A stretch of DNA of 45,117 nt from Candidatus Doudnabacteria bacterium (GCA_016788665.1 JAEUSF010000008.1:1-45117), one strand, 5' to 3'; positions 34,211-41,099 are shown, numbered from the stretch's first letter. Made by a program: numbers and translations. The notes: generated by a model from the letters alone, not told the origin.

Positions 34211-34849
34211 TTACTGCTCTAGGATCCAGACTGATCCCGCGGACAAGAGCTCCCATCCGTTACCGATGAACAGCTCGTCTATCTCCACACAGACAGAATG
34301 TTCGCGTACTGTCCCGGCCAGATCCTCAACCATTCCGCGCAACCGATCCTGATTAACCTCCTTTGAGGTGAGCCGCCCGACGGTGGAGTGGATCCAGTCG
34401 GGTACTTTCACCTGAACACCTTCCGGTAGCTGTGGCAAACACTGCTGGACCGTCTCCCTCCACACACTCATGAACGCTGGAGGCTGATCGTTGGTCAGCA
34501 GAAACTCTCCAGTCGGAGTGAGCAGGAAATTCCGGAAAACCATTTCCTCCCCAGGCGGTTTCAGCTGCAGACCCATAATCTGGGCCTTTATGTTATCTTC
34601 CAGAGCCTCGCCAGCCCCTTCGACAATCAACACGGTGGTATGAGCCGGGTAGTGAAACCCCGCCTCATACACGTGCCCCAGGTCACCCATGGCCGAACTA
34701 ATATAGTCCGGCAGGGTGTACGTTGCCGCCACAATCAGCTGGCGGCTGGAAACTTCCTGAACCCAGCCGCACACGTCTTCACGAACTTCAAGCTTTCCTT
34801 GCTCTAAGGCAGCAAGGCCAGCCTTGTATAGATTTTGGGACTTACCCAA
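34211..34849 (-). CDS. 2H-phosphoesterase-like protein (G+C-rich cassette A)
   Basis: 212 residues from TTG 34849, which sits nine bases after the Shine-Dalgarno AGGGAGG. Two HxT(V) motifs, HTTVLIV (H70-T72) and HSTVGRL (H154-T156), lie 84 residues apart, as in 2H phosphoesterases such as 2'-5' RNA ligase or cyclic-phosphodiesterase relatives. The fold is assigned from these motifs only; other parts are not recognised. Base composition is far more G+C-rich than the neighbouring genes, and the gene has its own promoter and terminator. It sits opposite in strand to both neighbours, between a GDPD-like gene and a nucleotidyltransferase. Confidence 0.7.
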   Translation of the reverse strand: MGKSQNLYKAGLAALEQGKLEVREDVCGWVQEVSSRQLIVAATYTLPDYISSAMGDLGHVYEAGFHYPAHTTVLIVEGAGEALEDNIKAQIMGLQLKPPGEEMVFRNFLLTPTGEFLLTNDQPPAFMSVWRETVQQCLPQLPEGVQVKVPDWIHSTVGRLTSKEVNQDRLRGMVEDLAGTVREHSVCVEIDELFIGNGWELLSAGSVWILEQ

Positions 34850-34854
34850 TCTTA

Positions 34855-34871
34855 CCGCCCTCCCTTGGCGG
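34855..34871 (-). promoter_or_regulatory. Shine-Dalgarno in a hairpin loop (cassette A)
   Basis: On the minus strand CCGCC (34871-34867) pairs with GGCGG (34859-34855) around the loop AAGGGAG, which holds most of the ribosome-binding site AAGGGAGG. The TTG start follows nine bases after the Shine-Dalgarno. Confidence 0.6.
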
Positions 34872-34878
34872 ACTCAAC

Positions 34879-34907
34879 ACTATACCATAAATCTTCGCCT
34901 TGTTCAA
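34879..34907 (-). promoter_or_regulatory. Promoter of cassette A
   Basis: On the minus strand TTGAAC (34907-34902), a 17-nt spacer ending in TGG, and TATAGT (34884-34879). Starting near 34872 gives a 22-nt leader made almost entirely of the Shine-Dalgarno hairpin. Confidence 0.7.
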
Positions 34908-34993
34908 GAGCTTATTTGTTGATAGAATAATTCAGAAATACTTAAAATAAAAATTCGGATCATTAGGATGGATTCGCAATTTCGCGTTGAGCT

Positions 34994-35749
34994 ATGCAAA
35001 TTATTATCCCTATGGCAGGCTTAGGAGAAAGATTTTCCCGTGAAGGTTACCAGATTCCCAAACCTTTACTAGAAATTCACGGTAAACCAGCCATAGAACA
35101 TATTGTTAACCTATTCCCAGGCGAACACGACTTCGTGTTCATTTGCAACGACAAACATTTAAAAGAAACCAATATAGAAAGCGTTTTAAAAAGCATTAAA
35201 CCTAATGCAAAAATTGTTTCTATAAACCAACATAAGCTAGGTCCTGTTAGCTCCCTGCTTTCGGCACAGGAGCACATAAAAGACGAGCCGACCATAGTTA
35301 CTTATTGCGATATTTATATCAAATGGAATTTTGAACATTTCCAAAACGAAATACAAAAGCACAACCACGACGCCTGCTTAGTCTGCTTTAAAGGTTTTCA
35401 CCCTCCTCTTACCAGAAGCGGTTTTTATGCCGGAGTTAAAGAAAAAGAAAACTTAATTGCAGAAGAAGTTAAAGAAAAACATTCCTATTCCGAAAATAAA
35501 ATGGATTCCTGGAGCAGCGCCGGGGTTTACTATTTTAAAAGCGGCTCAGTCTTAAAAAAATATCTTGCACAAATGCTGGAAAACGGTCATTCCACTAACA
35601 ACGAGTATTATGTAAGCACTGTGCACAACCTCATGATAAAAGACGGGCTTAAAAACGGCATATATCCTGTTGAGTATTTTATATCCTGGGGTAATCCTCA
35701 AGATTTGCGTGAATATTTATACTGGGCCAAACATTTTAAAAAGCAATAA
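34994..35749 (+). CDS. Sugar/alcohol-phosphate nucleotidyltransferase
   Basis: 251 residues. IIPMAGLGERFSREGYQIPKP contains the nucleotide signature, with LLEIHGKPAIEHI after it and TYCDIYIKW as the metal-binding aspartate region. It resembles the gene at 24918-25661 in length and layout. A weak TTGTTC-17-TAGAAT element lies about 65 nt upstream. Followed after 15 nt by another member of the same family. Confidence 0.85.
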   Translation: MQIIIPMAGLGERFSREGYQIPKPLLEIHGKPAIEHIVNLFPGEHDFVFICNDKHLKETNIESVLKSIKPNAKIVSINQHKLGPVSSLLSAQEHIKDEPTIVTYCDIYIKWNFEHFQNEIQKHNHDACLVCFKGFHPPLTRSGFYAGVKEKENLIAEEVKEKHSYSENKMDSWSSAGVYYFKSGSVLKKYLAQMLENGHSTNNEYYVSTVHNLMIKDGLKNGIYPVEYFISWGNPQDLREYLYWAKHFKKQ

Positions 35750-35764
35750 TTAATTCCTTTCCCC

Positions 35765-36532
35765 ATGAAAACTAACTTAGTACTCTTAGCTGGCCGAGGA
35801 AAACGTTTTTCCGACGCTGGATACAAATTACCCAAACCTTTAATAGAAGTTGACGGTGAACCCATGGTCATAGCCTCGGCACGCCACTTACCCCCGGCAG
35901 ACAAATTAGTCTTCGTGGTTTCCGGCACTTACGTAGAAAACCACGACATTTTAAATTTACTTAAAAAATATTTCCCCGAAAGTGAAATAGTTATTCAAAC
36001 TAGCCCGCTTCAAGGCCAAGCGCATAGCGCTCTCGAAGCCGAAAAAGTTATAAACCCAAAAAGCGAACTGACTATTTCCAGCTGCGACGCGGGGCTAATT
36101 TACGACGTAAAAAAATGGGAAGAAGCCATGAAGGACCAGTCTACAGACGCGCTTATTTGGTCTTTTAGAAACTATCCGCCTATGGAAACCAATCCTACCG
36201 CTTATGGCTGGATAAAACTAAACGAGCAAGGTTTAGTTGAAAAAGTGCAATACAAAGTCCCTCTTTCAGATAAACCCTTAAACGACCATGCAGTTTGTGC
36301 CTGGTTTTCTTACAAAACTGCCAAACTTTGTTTTGACAATGTAAAAGACATGATAGCTACTAACGCCAAAAGCGGCCCAGAATTCTCTTTAGACGAATGT
36401 ACCAACGTACTTGTAAAAAATGGTCTTAAGGTTAAACCCTTTGAAATAGAAGTGTTTAAATCTTGGGGTACACCAAACGAACTTAGGACTTACGAATATT
36501 GGCAGCGATACTTTAAAGAAATGCAGAATTAA
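35765..36532 (+). CDS. Nucleotidyltransferase-fold protein
   Basis: 255 residues. LLAGRGKRFSDAGYKLPKP and LIEVDGEPMVIAS form the signature; SSCDAGLIYD is the metal site region. It has a lysine where the classical enzyme has TRF. Paired with the preceding gene; the two are diverged from each other, so they may act on different substrates or one may be regulatory. Confidence 0.82.
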   Translation: MKTNLVLLAGRGKRFSDAGYKLPKPLIEVDGEPMVIASARHLPPADKLVFVVSGTYVENHDILNLLKKYFPESEIVIQTSPLQGQAHSALEAEKVINPKSELTISSCDAGLIYDVKKWEEAMKDQSTDALIWSFRNYPPMETNPTAYGWIKLNEQGLVEKVQYKVPLSDKPLNDHAVCAWFSYKTAKLCFDNVKDMIATNAKSGPEFSLDECTNVLVKNGLKVKPFEIEVFKSWGTPNELRTYEYWQRYFKEMQN

Positions 36533-36584
36533 GAAGTTAGAATTGTGAAGTCGTAGTTTGTTCTTCCTAATTCCTACTTAATTT
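36528..36584. repeat. Imperfect inverted, repeat-rich tract
   Basis: The 54-bp gap between two genes is a GAAGTTAGAATT-like run followed by its imperfect complement (CTTCCTAATTCCTACTTAATT), ending in TTTTT just before the ATG at 36587. It could form a hairpin that ends the upstream transcript, and shares units with the tract at 12069-12116. Confidence 0.5.
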
Positions 36585-36586
36585 TT

Positions 36587-38326
36587 ATGGTAAAACTTGC
36601 AAATATACTTGAGTTTATAAAAAAACAACCACTTTCAATACTTTTTTTTGTTGTTCTGACAACCAGTTTTTTCTGGCATTTAAGTTTTAGGAACCGACAC
36701 TTCCAAGAATGCGACTCTGCCGGTACCTACAACATGATTTACGACTTCCCAAAAAGCGCCTTGTCATATGCCGCTCTCACCTACCCGGAAGGAAACCTGC
36801 TTAAACCCGAAACCGTAAACAAAATTTTAGAAAACCCTACTGTAAAAAACCAAATTGAAAAATATTTTTCCCGCTACCCCAAAGAACAAATTTCAGAACG
36901 GCTTTCCAAACTAAATATCTTTGCCGTTTTACGTTTTGGCTACATACAAATAGTCTCCTCGCTTAACCTACCGCACCAATTGCTAGGTTTTTTTGCCGTG
37001 CCATTGGGCTCTACTTACTCAGCCGGACCCGGCCTTATGTATACACTCATTACCGGTTCAAACACTTCTTACGAATCTTTCATGTCGGGCGTGTTGTTCT
37101 TAAATATTTTGGTTTTTCACCTATCCGTACTTTTACTTTACTTTACCGCCAAGAAACTAAAATTATCTCCTCTTGCCGCAATTCTGCCTTGTCTGCTCAT
37201 GCTTTTTTCTATAAGCTTATATTCAACCGCTTTCCATACTGGCAGCACGCTATGGAACATAGCCAGTGGAATTTTGTTTTTATTTTTCGTTGCAAAATAT
37301 TGGAATACAGAAAAACAGTTTAAATATATTTCAATAATTTCTGCCATACTGGTTTTCTTTAACTACCTTATAGCTTTTTATTGGCTAGCTTTTGTACTCA
37401 TGTATGTCAGCAAAACCATAGCCGGTCAAACCTTAAAGCTTAAACCTGTTTTTAAAGCTCTATGGGGCGTAATAAAAAAACAAAAATTAGCAATCTTTGC
37501 ATTTTTTATATGTGGCACTATCTTTTTTCAGCCAGGACAGTCAGCCCGTGGAGCCACCAGTCTTAATACCTTGCCCTCGGACTTATACTATATTGTGCTT
37601 AATTTTTTTAGTTTTTTTAACCACACCCAAAGCACAATAATTCTAGAGTTCATTTTAGGTGCCTTTATAATTATTTTTGTAACCAAATATGTCTTTTCCA
37701 AAACTTCTGCCGAAAGAGAAAACCAAACAGCAGTAAAAAATGTTTTAAAATGGCTGTTTATAATTTTCTGGCTTCTAGTTTTTACTAAAGTTTTAAGCCT
37801 GGTTCCCACTCGCCATATTCTTTTTTTAAGCCCTCTATGGTTTTTAGGGCTCATGTTAGCCTTAGAAAAATATACCGCCCGCTTAAGGCTTTTTTACGCG
37901 CTTTTGATTGTTGTTATAATAAGCGCTTTCGGTTTTTTGGGTGTCTTACAAAGACAACTCTTTGTCAAAGACCTGACTGCGCAAATTTCTCTACCTAAAG
38001 ATATAGAAAATATTGGCGTATATGACTGTTCATTTAATTTAGTAAATAAAAATTGGCAAAACCCTGTTAAGATAGACTTTATAAACCCGAAAAATTTTGA
38101 AGTAGGCAAAACCTATTTATATTTAAGCCAGGTAGAAACCTTCGACACTGCCTTAGTCCAGTGGCAAAAAAACTACAACTTAGACTTAGAAATTCTAAAC
38201 CAAACCAACCAATTTAATTCAACTTTCTTTGTTGCATTTAACCCCAATCCAAAAAAGTTTTTATATAGCCGCCCCAATAGCCTTTTTGAAACTAAATTTA
38301 AGGTCATAAGTATTGCTCCAAAATAA
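36587..38326 (+). CDS. Polytopic membrane protein, GT-C-like
   Basis: 579 residues: transmembrane segment 1 at about residues 14-32, a loop with HFQECDSAGTY (acidic E, D at the place of the GT-C first-loop motif), about ten more membrane helices, and a soluble C-terminal part of about 110 residues. The family is not identifiable with certainty. It lies before the DPM1-like glycosyltransferase, which could supply a polyprenyl-phosphate sugar donor for a GT-C enzyme. Confidence 0.68.
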   Translation: MVKLANILEFIKKQPLSILFFVVLTTSFFWHLSFRNRHFQECDSAGTYNMIYDFPKSALSYAALTYPEGNLLKPETVNKILENPTVKNQIEKYFSRYPKEQISERLSKLNIFAVLRFGYIQIVSSLNLPHQLLGFFAVPLGSTYSAGPGLMYTLITGSNTSYESFMSGVLFLNILVFHLSVLLLYFTAKKLKLSPLAAILPCLLMLFSISLYSTAFHTGSTLWNIASGILFLFFVAKYWNTEKQFKYISIISAILVFFNYLIAFYWLAFVLMYVSKTIAGQTLKLKPVFKALWGVIKKQKLAIFAFFICGTIFFQPGQSARGATSLNTLPSDLYYIVLNFFSFFNHTQSTIILEFILGAFIIIFVTKYVFSKTSAERENQTAVKNVLKWLFIIFWLLVFTKVLSLVPTRHILFLSPLWFLGLMLALEKYTARLRLFYALLIVVIISAFGFLGVLQRQLFVKDLTAQISLPKDIENIGVYDCSFNLVNKNWQNPVKIDFINPKNFEVGKTYLYLSQVETFDTALVQWQKNYNLDLEILNQTNQFNSTFFVAFNPNPKKFLYSRPNSLFETKFKVISIAPK

Positions 38327-38359
38327 TCTTTCTGCCCTTCTATTTGTTACCCTACAGTT

Positions 38360-38403
38360 CTTACAACTTACAACTTGCTACTAACTGCAAGCTACTAACT
38401 AAT
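38360..38403 (+). repeat. Degenerate tandem tract in the intergenic region
   Basis: Contains cttacaacttacaactt and then two copies of gctactaact (38377-38386 and 38391-38400). It resembles, in opposite reading, the TAGTAGCTTGTAG-like run inside the next gene. Confidence 0.55.
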
Positions 38404-38430
38404 CCATTTTTCTATTTTTAATTTCCTTCA

Positions 38431-39147
38431 ATGTTTTCAATAATAGTACCGTTTTATAACGAGTCAAAAAATATAAAGCTTGTTTTGGAAGAATTTAAAA
38501 AATTTCAAGGCAAATACGACTTTGAGCTTATTTGTGTAAACGACGGCTCCAAAGACGACACGGAAACAGTTTTAAACGAACATAAAAACAGCGGTCACTA
38601 CCCTTTTATGGAATTTATTTCCTACTACCCTAATGGCGGCTACGGCAACGCCATTATGACCGGAGTCCGCACCGCTAAAGGCGAAGTTATTGCCTGGACT
38701 CATAGCGACATGCAAACTCCGGTTTCCGATGTCTTTAAAGCTTATGACTATTATTGTTCTCTAGCTACCTCCTACCCGCTACAAGCTACACGCTTTCTCA
38801 TAAAAGGATGGAGAGTAAATCGTACCCTTCAGCAAGTTATTTTAAGTTTTGGCATGGCTATAATAGCGAGTGTTATTCTAAGAAGAAAGCTTACCGAAAT
38901 AAACGCCCAGCCTAAACTTTTCCCCCGCTCTATGGTAGACTTGCTAAAAAATGCGCCAAAAGATTTTTCTTTAGACTTATATTTACTTTGTATTGCGCAA
39001 AACAACAACTATAAAATAAAAACCATAGACGTAAGTTTTAAAAACCGTATTCACGGAGAGTCTTCTTGGGCAAGTGATTGGAGAACCAAGCATAAAACTA
39101 TTTTAAGAAGTATAAAATATATTTGTAAACTAAGAAAAGAAGTATAA
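38431..39147 (+). CDS. DPM1-like family 2 glycosyltransferase
   Basis: 238 residues. FSIIVPFYNESKNIKLVLEEF, ICVNDGSKDDT (34-44), AWTHSDMQTP (88-97, metal and donor site) and GYGNAIMTGVRTAKGEVI mark a polyprenyl-phosphate glycosyltransferase of the dolichol-phosphate-mannose synthase type. A degenerate repeat tract encodes about residues 110-121 (SLATSYPLQATR), before KGWRVNR, which is normally reached directly in this family. Confidence 0.9.
   Translation: MFSIIVPFYNESKNIKLVLEEFKKFQGKYDFELICVNDGSKDDTETVLNEHKNSGHYPFMEFISYYPNGGYGNAIMTGVRTAKGEVIAWTHSDMQTPVSDVFKAYDYYCSLATSYPLQATRFLIKGWRVNRTLQQVILSFGMAIIASVILRRKLTEINAQPKLFPRSMVDLLKNAPKDFSLDLYLLCIAQNNNYKIKTIDVSFKNRIHGESSWASDWRTKHKTILRSIKYICKLRKEV
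38758..38793 (+). repeat. In-frame degenerate repeat tract in the DPM1-like gene
   Basis: The sequence ctagctacctcctacccgct and acaagctacacgctttctc repeats a CTAC/GCTA unit. It keeps the frame and codes residues about 110-121. The same kind of sequence occurs in the intergenic tract at 38360-38403. Confidence 0.5.
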
Positions 39148-39154
39148 AAAAATA

Positions 39155-39176
39155 GGCGGCGCACTTAAGCGTCGCC
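39155..39176 (-). terminator. Terminator of the metallo-beta-lactamase-fold gene
   Basis: Stem GGCGGCGC (39155-39162)/GCGTCGCC (39169-39176), one G-T pair, loop ACTTAA. On the minus strand it starts right after the stop codon and is followed by TATTTTTTT. The convergent glycosyltransferase gene ends 8 nt away on the other side. Confidence 0.8.
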
Positions 39177-39177
39177 T

Positions 39178-40041
39178 TTAAAGCACTAAAATTCCCTTAT
39201 CCCGGGCAAGATCCACTCGAAAATCGAATGTCCTTGCAAACCGCGCGGCCTCGGACAACCTTTCCATCATTTTGCGGTCCTCAGAGTCTGTGCGGTACGG
39301 GTGATGAAAAAGCGTCAGGTGTTTTACCCCGGCAGCTTCCGCCACCTGTACGACCACCTCGGGGCCCGAGTGAGGCCGCGGAGACGTTCTGTTGTAATAT
39401 TCCCGGTTCGTATATTCGCAGTCGGCGATCAGGAAATCGGCGCCCTGGCAGAGCTCCACCAGCTTTTCTTTGCTGGCGCCAAAGTCCACATCCGTGGCGT
39501 AAACCACGGTCGGGCCGCCCTTGAACGAAAGGCGTATGGAGTAAGACTCACCCGCCCCGTGCACAACCGGGACAAAGGTGGCGGTACAAACCCCGTCATA
39601 CCACACACTGCCAGTGTGCATAACCACCGTAATGTCCGGTGAAAGCTCCTCCTTAACCTTCGCCCAAGTTATGGGCCCAGGCGAAATCGGCTCCCGCATA
39701 AGCGCATGCAAAACATCGTCCACGGTCTGCCCCGCTATGCGGGGTCCAACGAGCCTCATCCTGCCAAAACTCTTGTCCCACAGCCCATCGCCCAAGAGCC
39801 AGAGACCGCAGATGTGGTCCAAGTGGTAGTGGCTAAAGAACACCCCACCAACCGGGTTCTTCGGCTTCCCGGCCGAACAAAAGCGGGTAAACCCGCTGCC
39901 AGCGTCGAGCAAATAACTCGTGCCGTTAAAAAATACCTCTACACACGGTGTGTCGTAACACACCCGCCCAACCGGACGGTCAAAGTTTCCTCCGGCCATG
40001 CCGCCAACCGTTCCCCAAAACTTTACAAAAAAATCAGACAT
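39178..40041 (-). CDS. Metallo-beta-lactamase-fold hydrolase (G+C-rich cassette B)
   Basis: 287 residues. Zinc-binding motif HYHLDH (H71, H73, D75, H76), a further histidine in VVHGAG, an aspartate in YATDVD and LFHHPYRTD near the C-terminus match the RNase Z/phosphodiesterase branch of the MBL fold. Substrate unknown; a phosphodiester or cyclic nucleotide is possible. Strongly G+C-rich, with promoter TTGAAA-17-TATAAT, Shine-Dalgarno AGGAGG five bases before ATG and a terminator right after the stop. No sign of coupling with the resident neighbours. Confidence 0.82.
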   Translation of the reverse strand: MSDFFVKFWGTVGGMAGGNFDRPVGRVCYDTPCVEVFFNGTSYLLDAGSGFTRFCSAGKPKNPVGGVFFSHYHLDHICGLWLLGDGLWDKSFGRMRLVGPRIAGQTVDDVLHALMREPISPGPITWAKVKEELSPDITVVMHTGSVWYDGVCTATFVPVVHGAGESYSIRLSFKGGPTVVYATDVDFGASKEKLVELCQGADFLIADCEYTNREYYNRTSPRPHSGPEVVVQVAEAAGVKHLTLFHHPYRTDSEDRKMMERLSEAARFARTFDFRVDLARDKGILVL

Positions 40042-40070
40042 CGCTACCTCCTCTCAAATTCGAACACAAC

Positions 40071-40099
40071 ATTATACCACCAAAGCCCTTGATTTTCAA
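40071..40099 (-). promoter_or_regulatory. Promoter of cassette B
   Basis: On the minus strand TTGAAA (40099-40094), a 17-nt spacer ending in TGG, and TATAAT (40076-40071). The stretch TGGTATAATGTTGTGTTCG resembles TGGTATAGTGTTGAGTCCG of cassette A. Confidence 0.75.
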
Positions 40100-40109
40100 G
40101 GGCTTTTTT
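40082..40109 (+). terminator. Terminator-like hairpin between divergent G+C-rich genes
   Basis: Perfect 11-bp stem AAAGCCCTTGA/TCAAGGGCTTT, TTT loop, then three more Ts (six in a row). It is oriented like a plus-strand intrinsic terminator, but lies between divergent genes and overlaps both -35 elements. It may block read-through, or be an operator or a joint between two cassettes. Confidence 0.7.
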
Positions 40110-40117
40110 GATAGTAT
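40089..40117 (+). promoter_or_regulatory. Probable promoter of cassette C
   Basis: TTGATT (40089-40094), 17-nt spacer, TAGTAT (40112-40117) preceded by TGA (extended -10). Each hexamer matches consensus at four of six. The -35 is inside the hairpin stem. Confidence 0.45.
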
Positions 40118-40122
40118 ATTTG

Positions 40123-40144
40123 GTCACGCCTAAAGGAGGGTGAC
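40123..40144 (+). promoter_or_regulatory. Shine-Dalgarno in a hairpin loop (cassette C)
   Basis: GTCAC (40123-40127) pairs with GTGAC (40140-40144) around a 12-nt loop containing AAGGAGG (40133-40139). The ATG follows eight bases after the Shine-Dalgarno. Confidence 0.6.
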
Positions 40145-40147
40145 ACA

Positions 40148-41053
40148 ATGGATTTACAATCACTTATCGAGGTGGTTATTGAACAAGTGCGCATCGGCGC
40201 ACTAACCATCGCCGAAATGGCCGGGTTACCCCTCGGCCTCACCTACAAGGCAGCCGAAAGTAACACCCCCGCCACTGCCATGGGCATGCGGGCCGCGGAA
40301 AGAATACGCGCCTACACCGAACAGCGGTGTGAGGAACTCGGACTTCCGTTCTTCGCCGTCAGCGAAGAAATCAAGAACTTCGGCGACCCGGCGGCGAAAT
40401 TGGTTTTTTACATCGACCCGGACGACGGGTCGAGCCGGATGCCCATTTGGCAGCAGGGCGACCTTCTGCCCGTGACCGGCTCCTGCGCTGTGGTTGATGG
40501 ACAAACCGTTGTCGCCGCGTACGGCGACCCGAGCCACAATGAAATCGTTTTGGCCATAAAAGGCCACGGTGCTTGGATATTGCCGCTGGACGGAAGCGGC
40601 ACACACAATACTTTCGTCACCCGCAAGCCTGCGCAGCCGCACGCCAAAAGTTGCATGTATGTGGACGCGCTCCAAAACGACGAGACGCGGATTGCTTTCT
40701 CCATCGTCATGCGCGAACTCGGCCGCTACTGCATGAACATGCGCACCGAGGCTTCCTGCCTCACACACCTAGGGCGCCTCATGCGCGGCCAGTGCGACCT
40801 GGTACTGGTTCATGCCATGTCCGGCTTCTGGGACATCGGCATCGCGCTCGGCTGCCAGGAGGTCGGCTGCAAAGTGACCGACATCAATGGCAACGACATT
40901 TCCAGTCCCGCCGGCTCGCCGCGCCGCGACGGCAGCTACCCGCTGCTGCTCGCAACAGCTCCCGGGCTGCCGCACGAAGAGATTCTGAAAAAAGTCCAAG
41001 AGGCTTATGGGTTCGACTACCCCGGCTTTCGGGGTAAGGACGAATACAAGTAA
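40148..41053 (+). CDS. Inositol monophosphatase-family protein (G+C-rich cassette C)
   Basis: 301 residues of the Li+-sensitive sugar phosphatase fold: metal-binding VSEE (E73, E74), IDPDDGSS (D90, D92, D93; the family has DPLDGT), and FWDIGIALGCQEVGCKVTDI (D229). It probably removes phosphate from inositol, fructose-1,6-bisphosphate or a similar metabolite. G+C is high (31 and 38 per 60 nt in two counted lines, against 20 of 60 in the next gene). Own promoter, strong Shine-Dalgarno and terminator. Divergent from the MBL-fold gene. Confidence 0.88.
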   Translation: MDLQSLIEVVIEQVRIGALTIAEMAGLPLGLTYKAAESNTPATAMGMRAAERIRAYTEQRCEELGLPFFAVSEEIKNFGDPAAKLVFYIDPDDGSSRMPIWQQGDLLPVTGSCAVVDGQTVVAAYGDPSHNEIVLAIKGHGAWILPLDGSGTHNTFVTRKPAQPHAKSCMYVDALQNDETRIAFSIVMRELGRYCMNMRTEASCLTHLGRLMRGQCDLVLVHAMSGFWDIGIALGCQEVGCKVTDINGNDISSPAGSPRRDGSYPLLLATAPGLPHEEILKKVQEAYGFDYPGFRGKDEYK

Positions 41054-41064
41054 GCGCATTTCAA

Positions 41065-41099
41065 AGCCCCGAGGTTTTAACTTCAGGGCTCTTTTATTT
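41065..41099 (+). terminator. Terminator of cassette C
   Basis: AGCCC (41065-41069) pairs with GGGCT (41086-41090); after a C-A mismatch GAGG pairs with CTTC, loop TTTTAA, then CTTTTATTT. It lies 12 nt after the stop. Confidence 0.75.

Noticed and set aside
34140-34352. Plus-strand ORF over the terminator of cassette A
   Set aside because: It spans the terminator hairpin and the antisense of the 2H-like gene. No family or ribosome site.
39228-40133. Plus-strand ORFs opposite the MBL-fold gene, including a 128-codon one
   Set aside because: High G+C lowers stop frequency. The minus-strand gene has the HxHxDH motif, Shine-Dalgarno and promoter.
40226-41059. Antisense and +1 ORFs (77-180 codons) over the inositol-monophosphatase gene
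   Set aside because: G+C-driven shadows. The sense frame has all family motifs.
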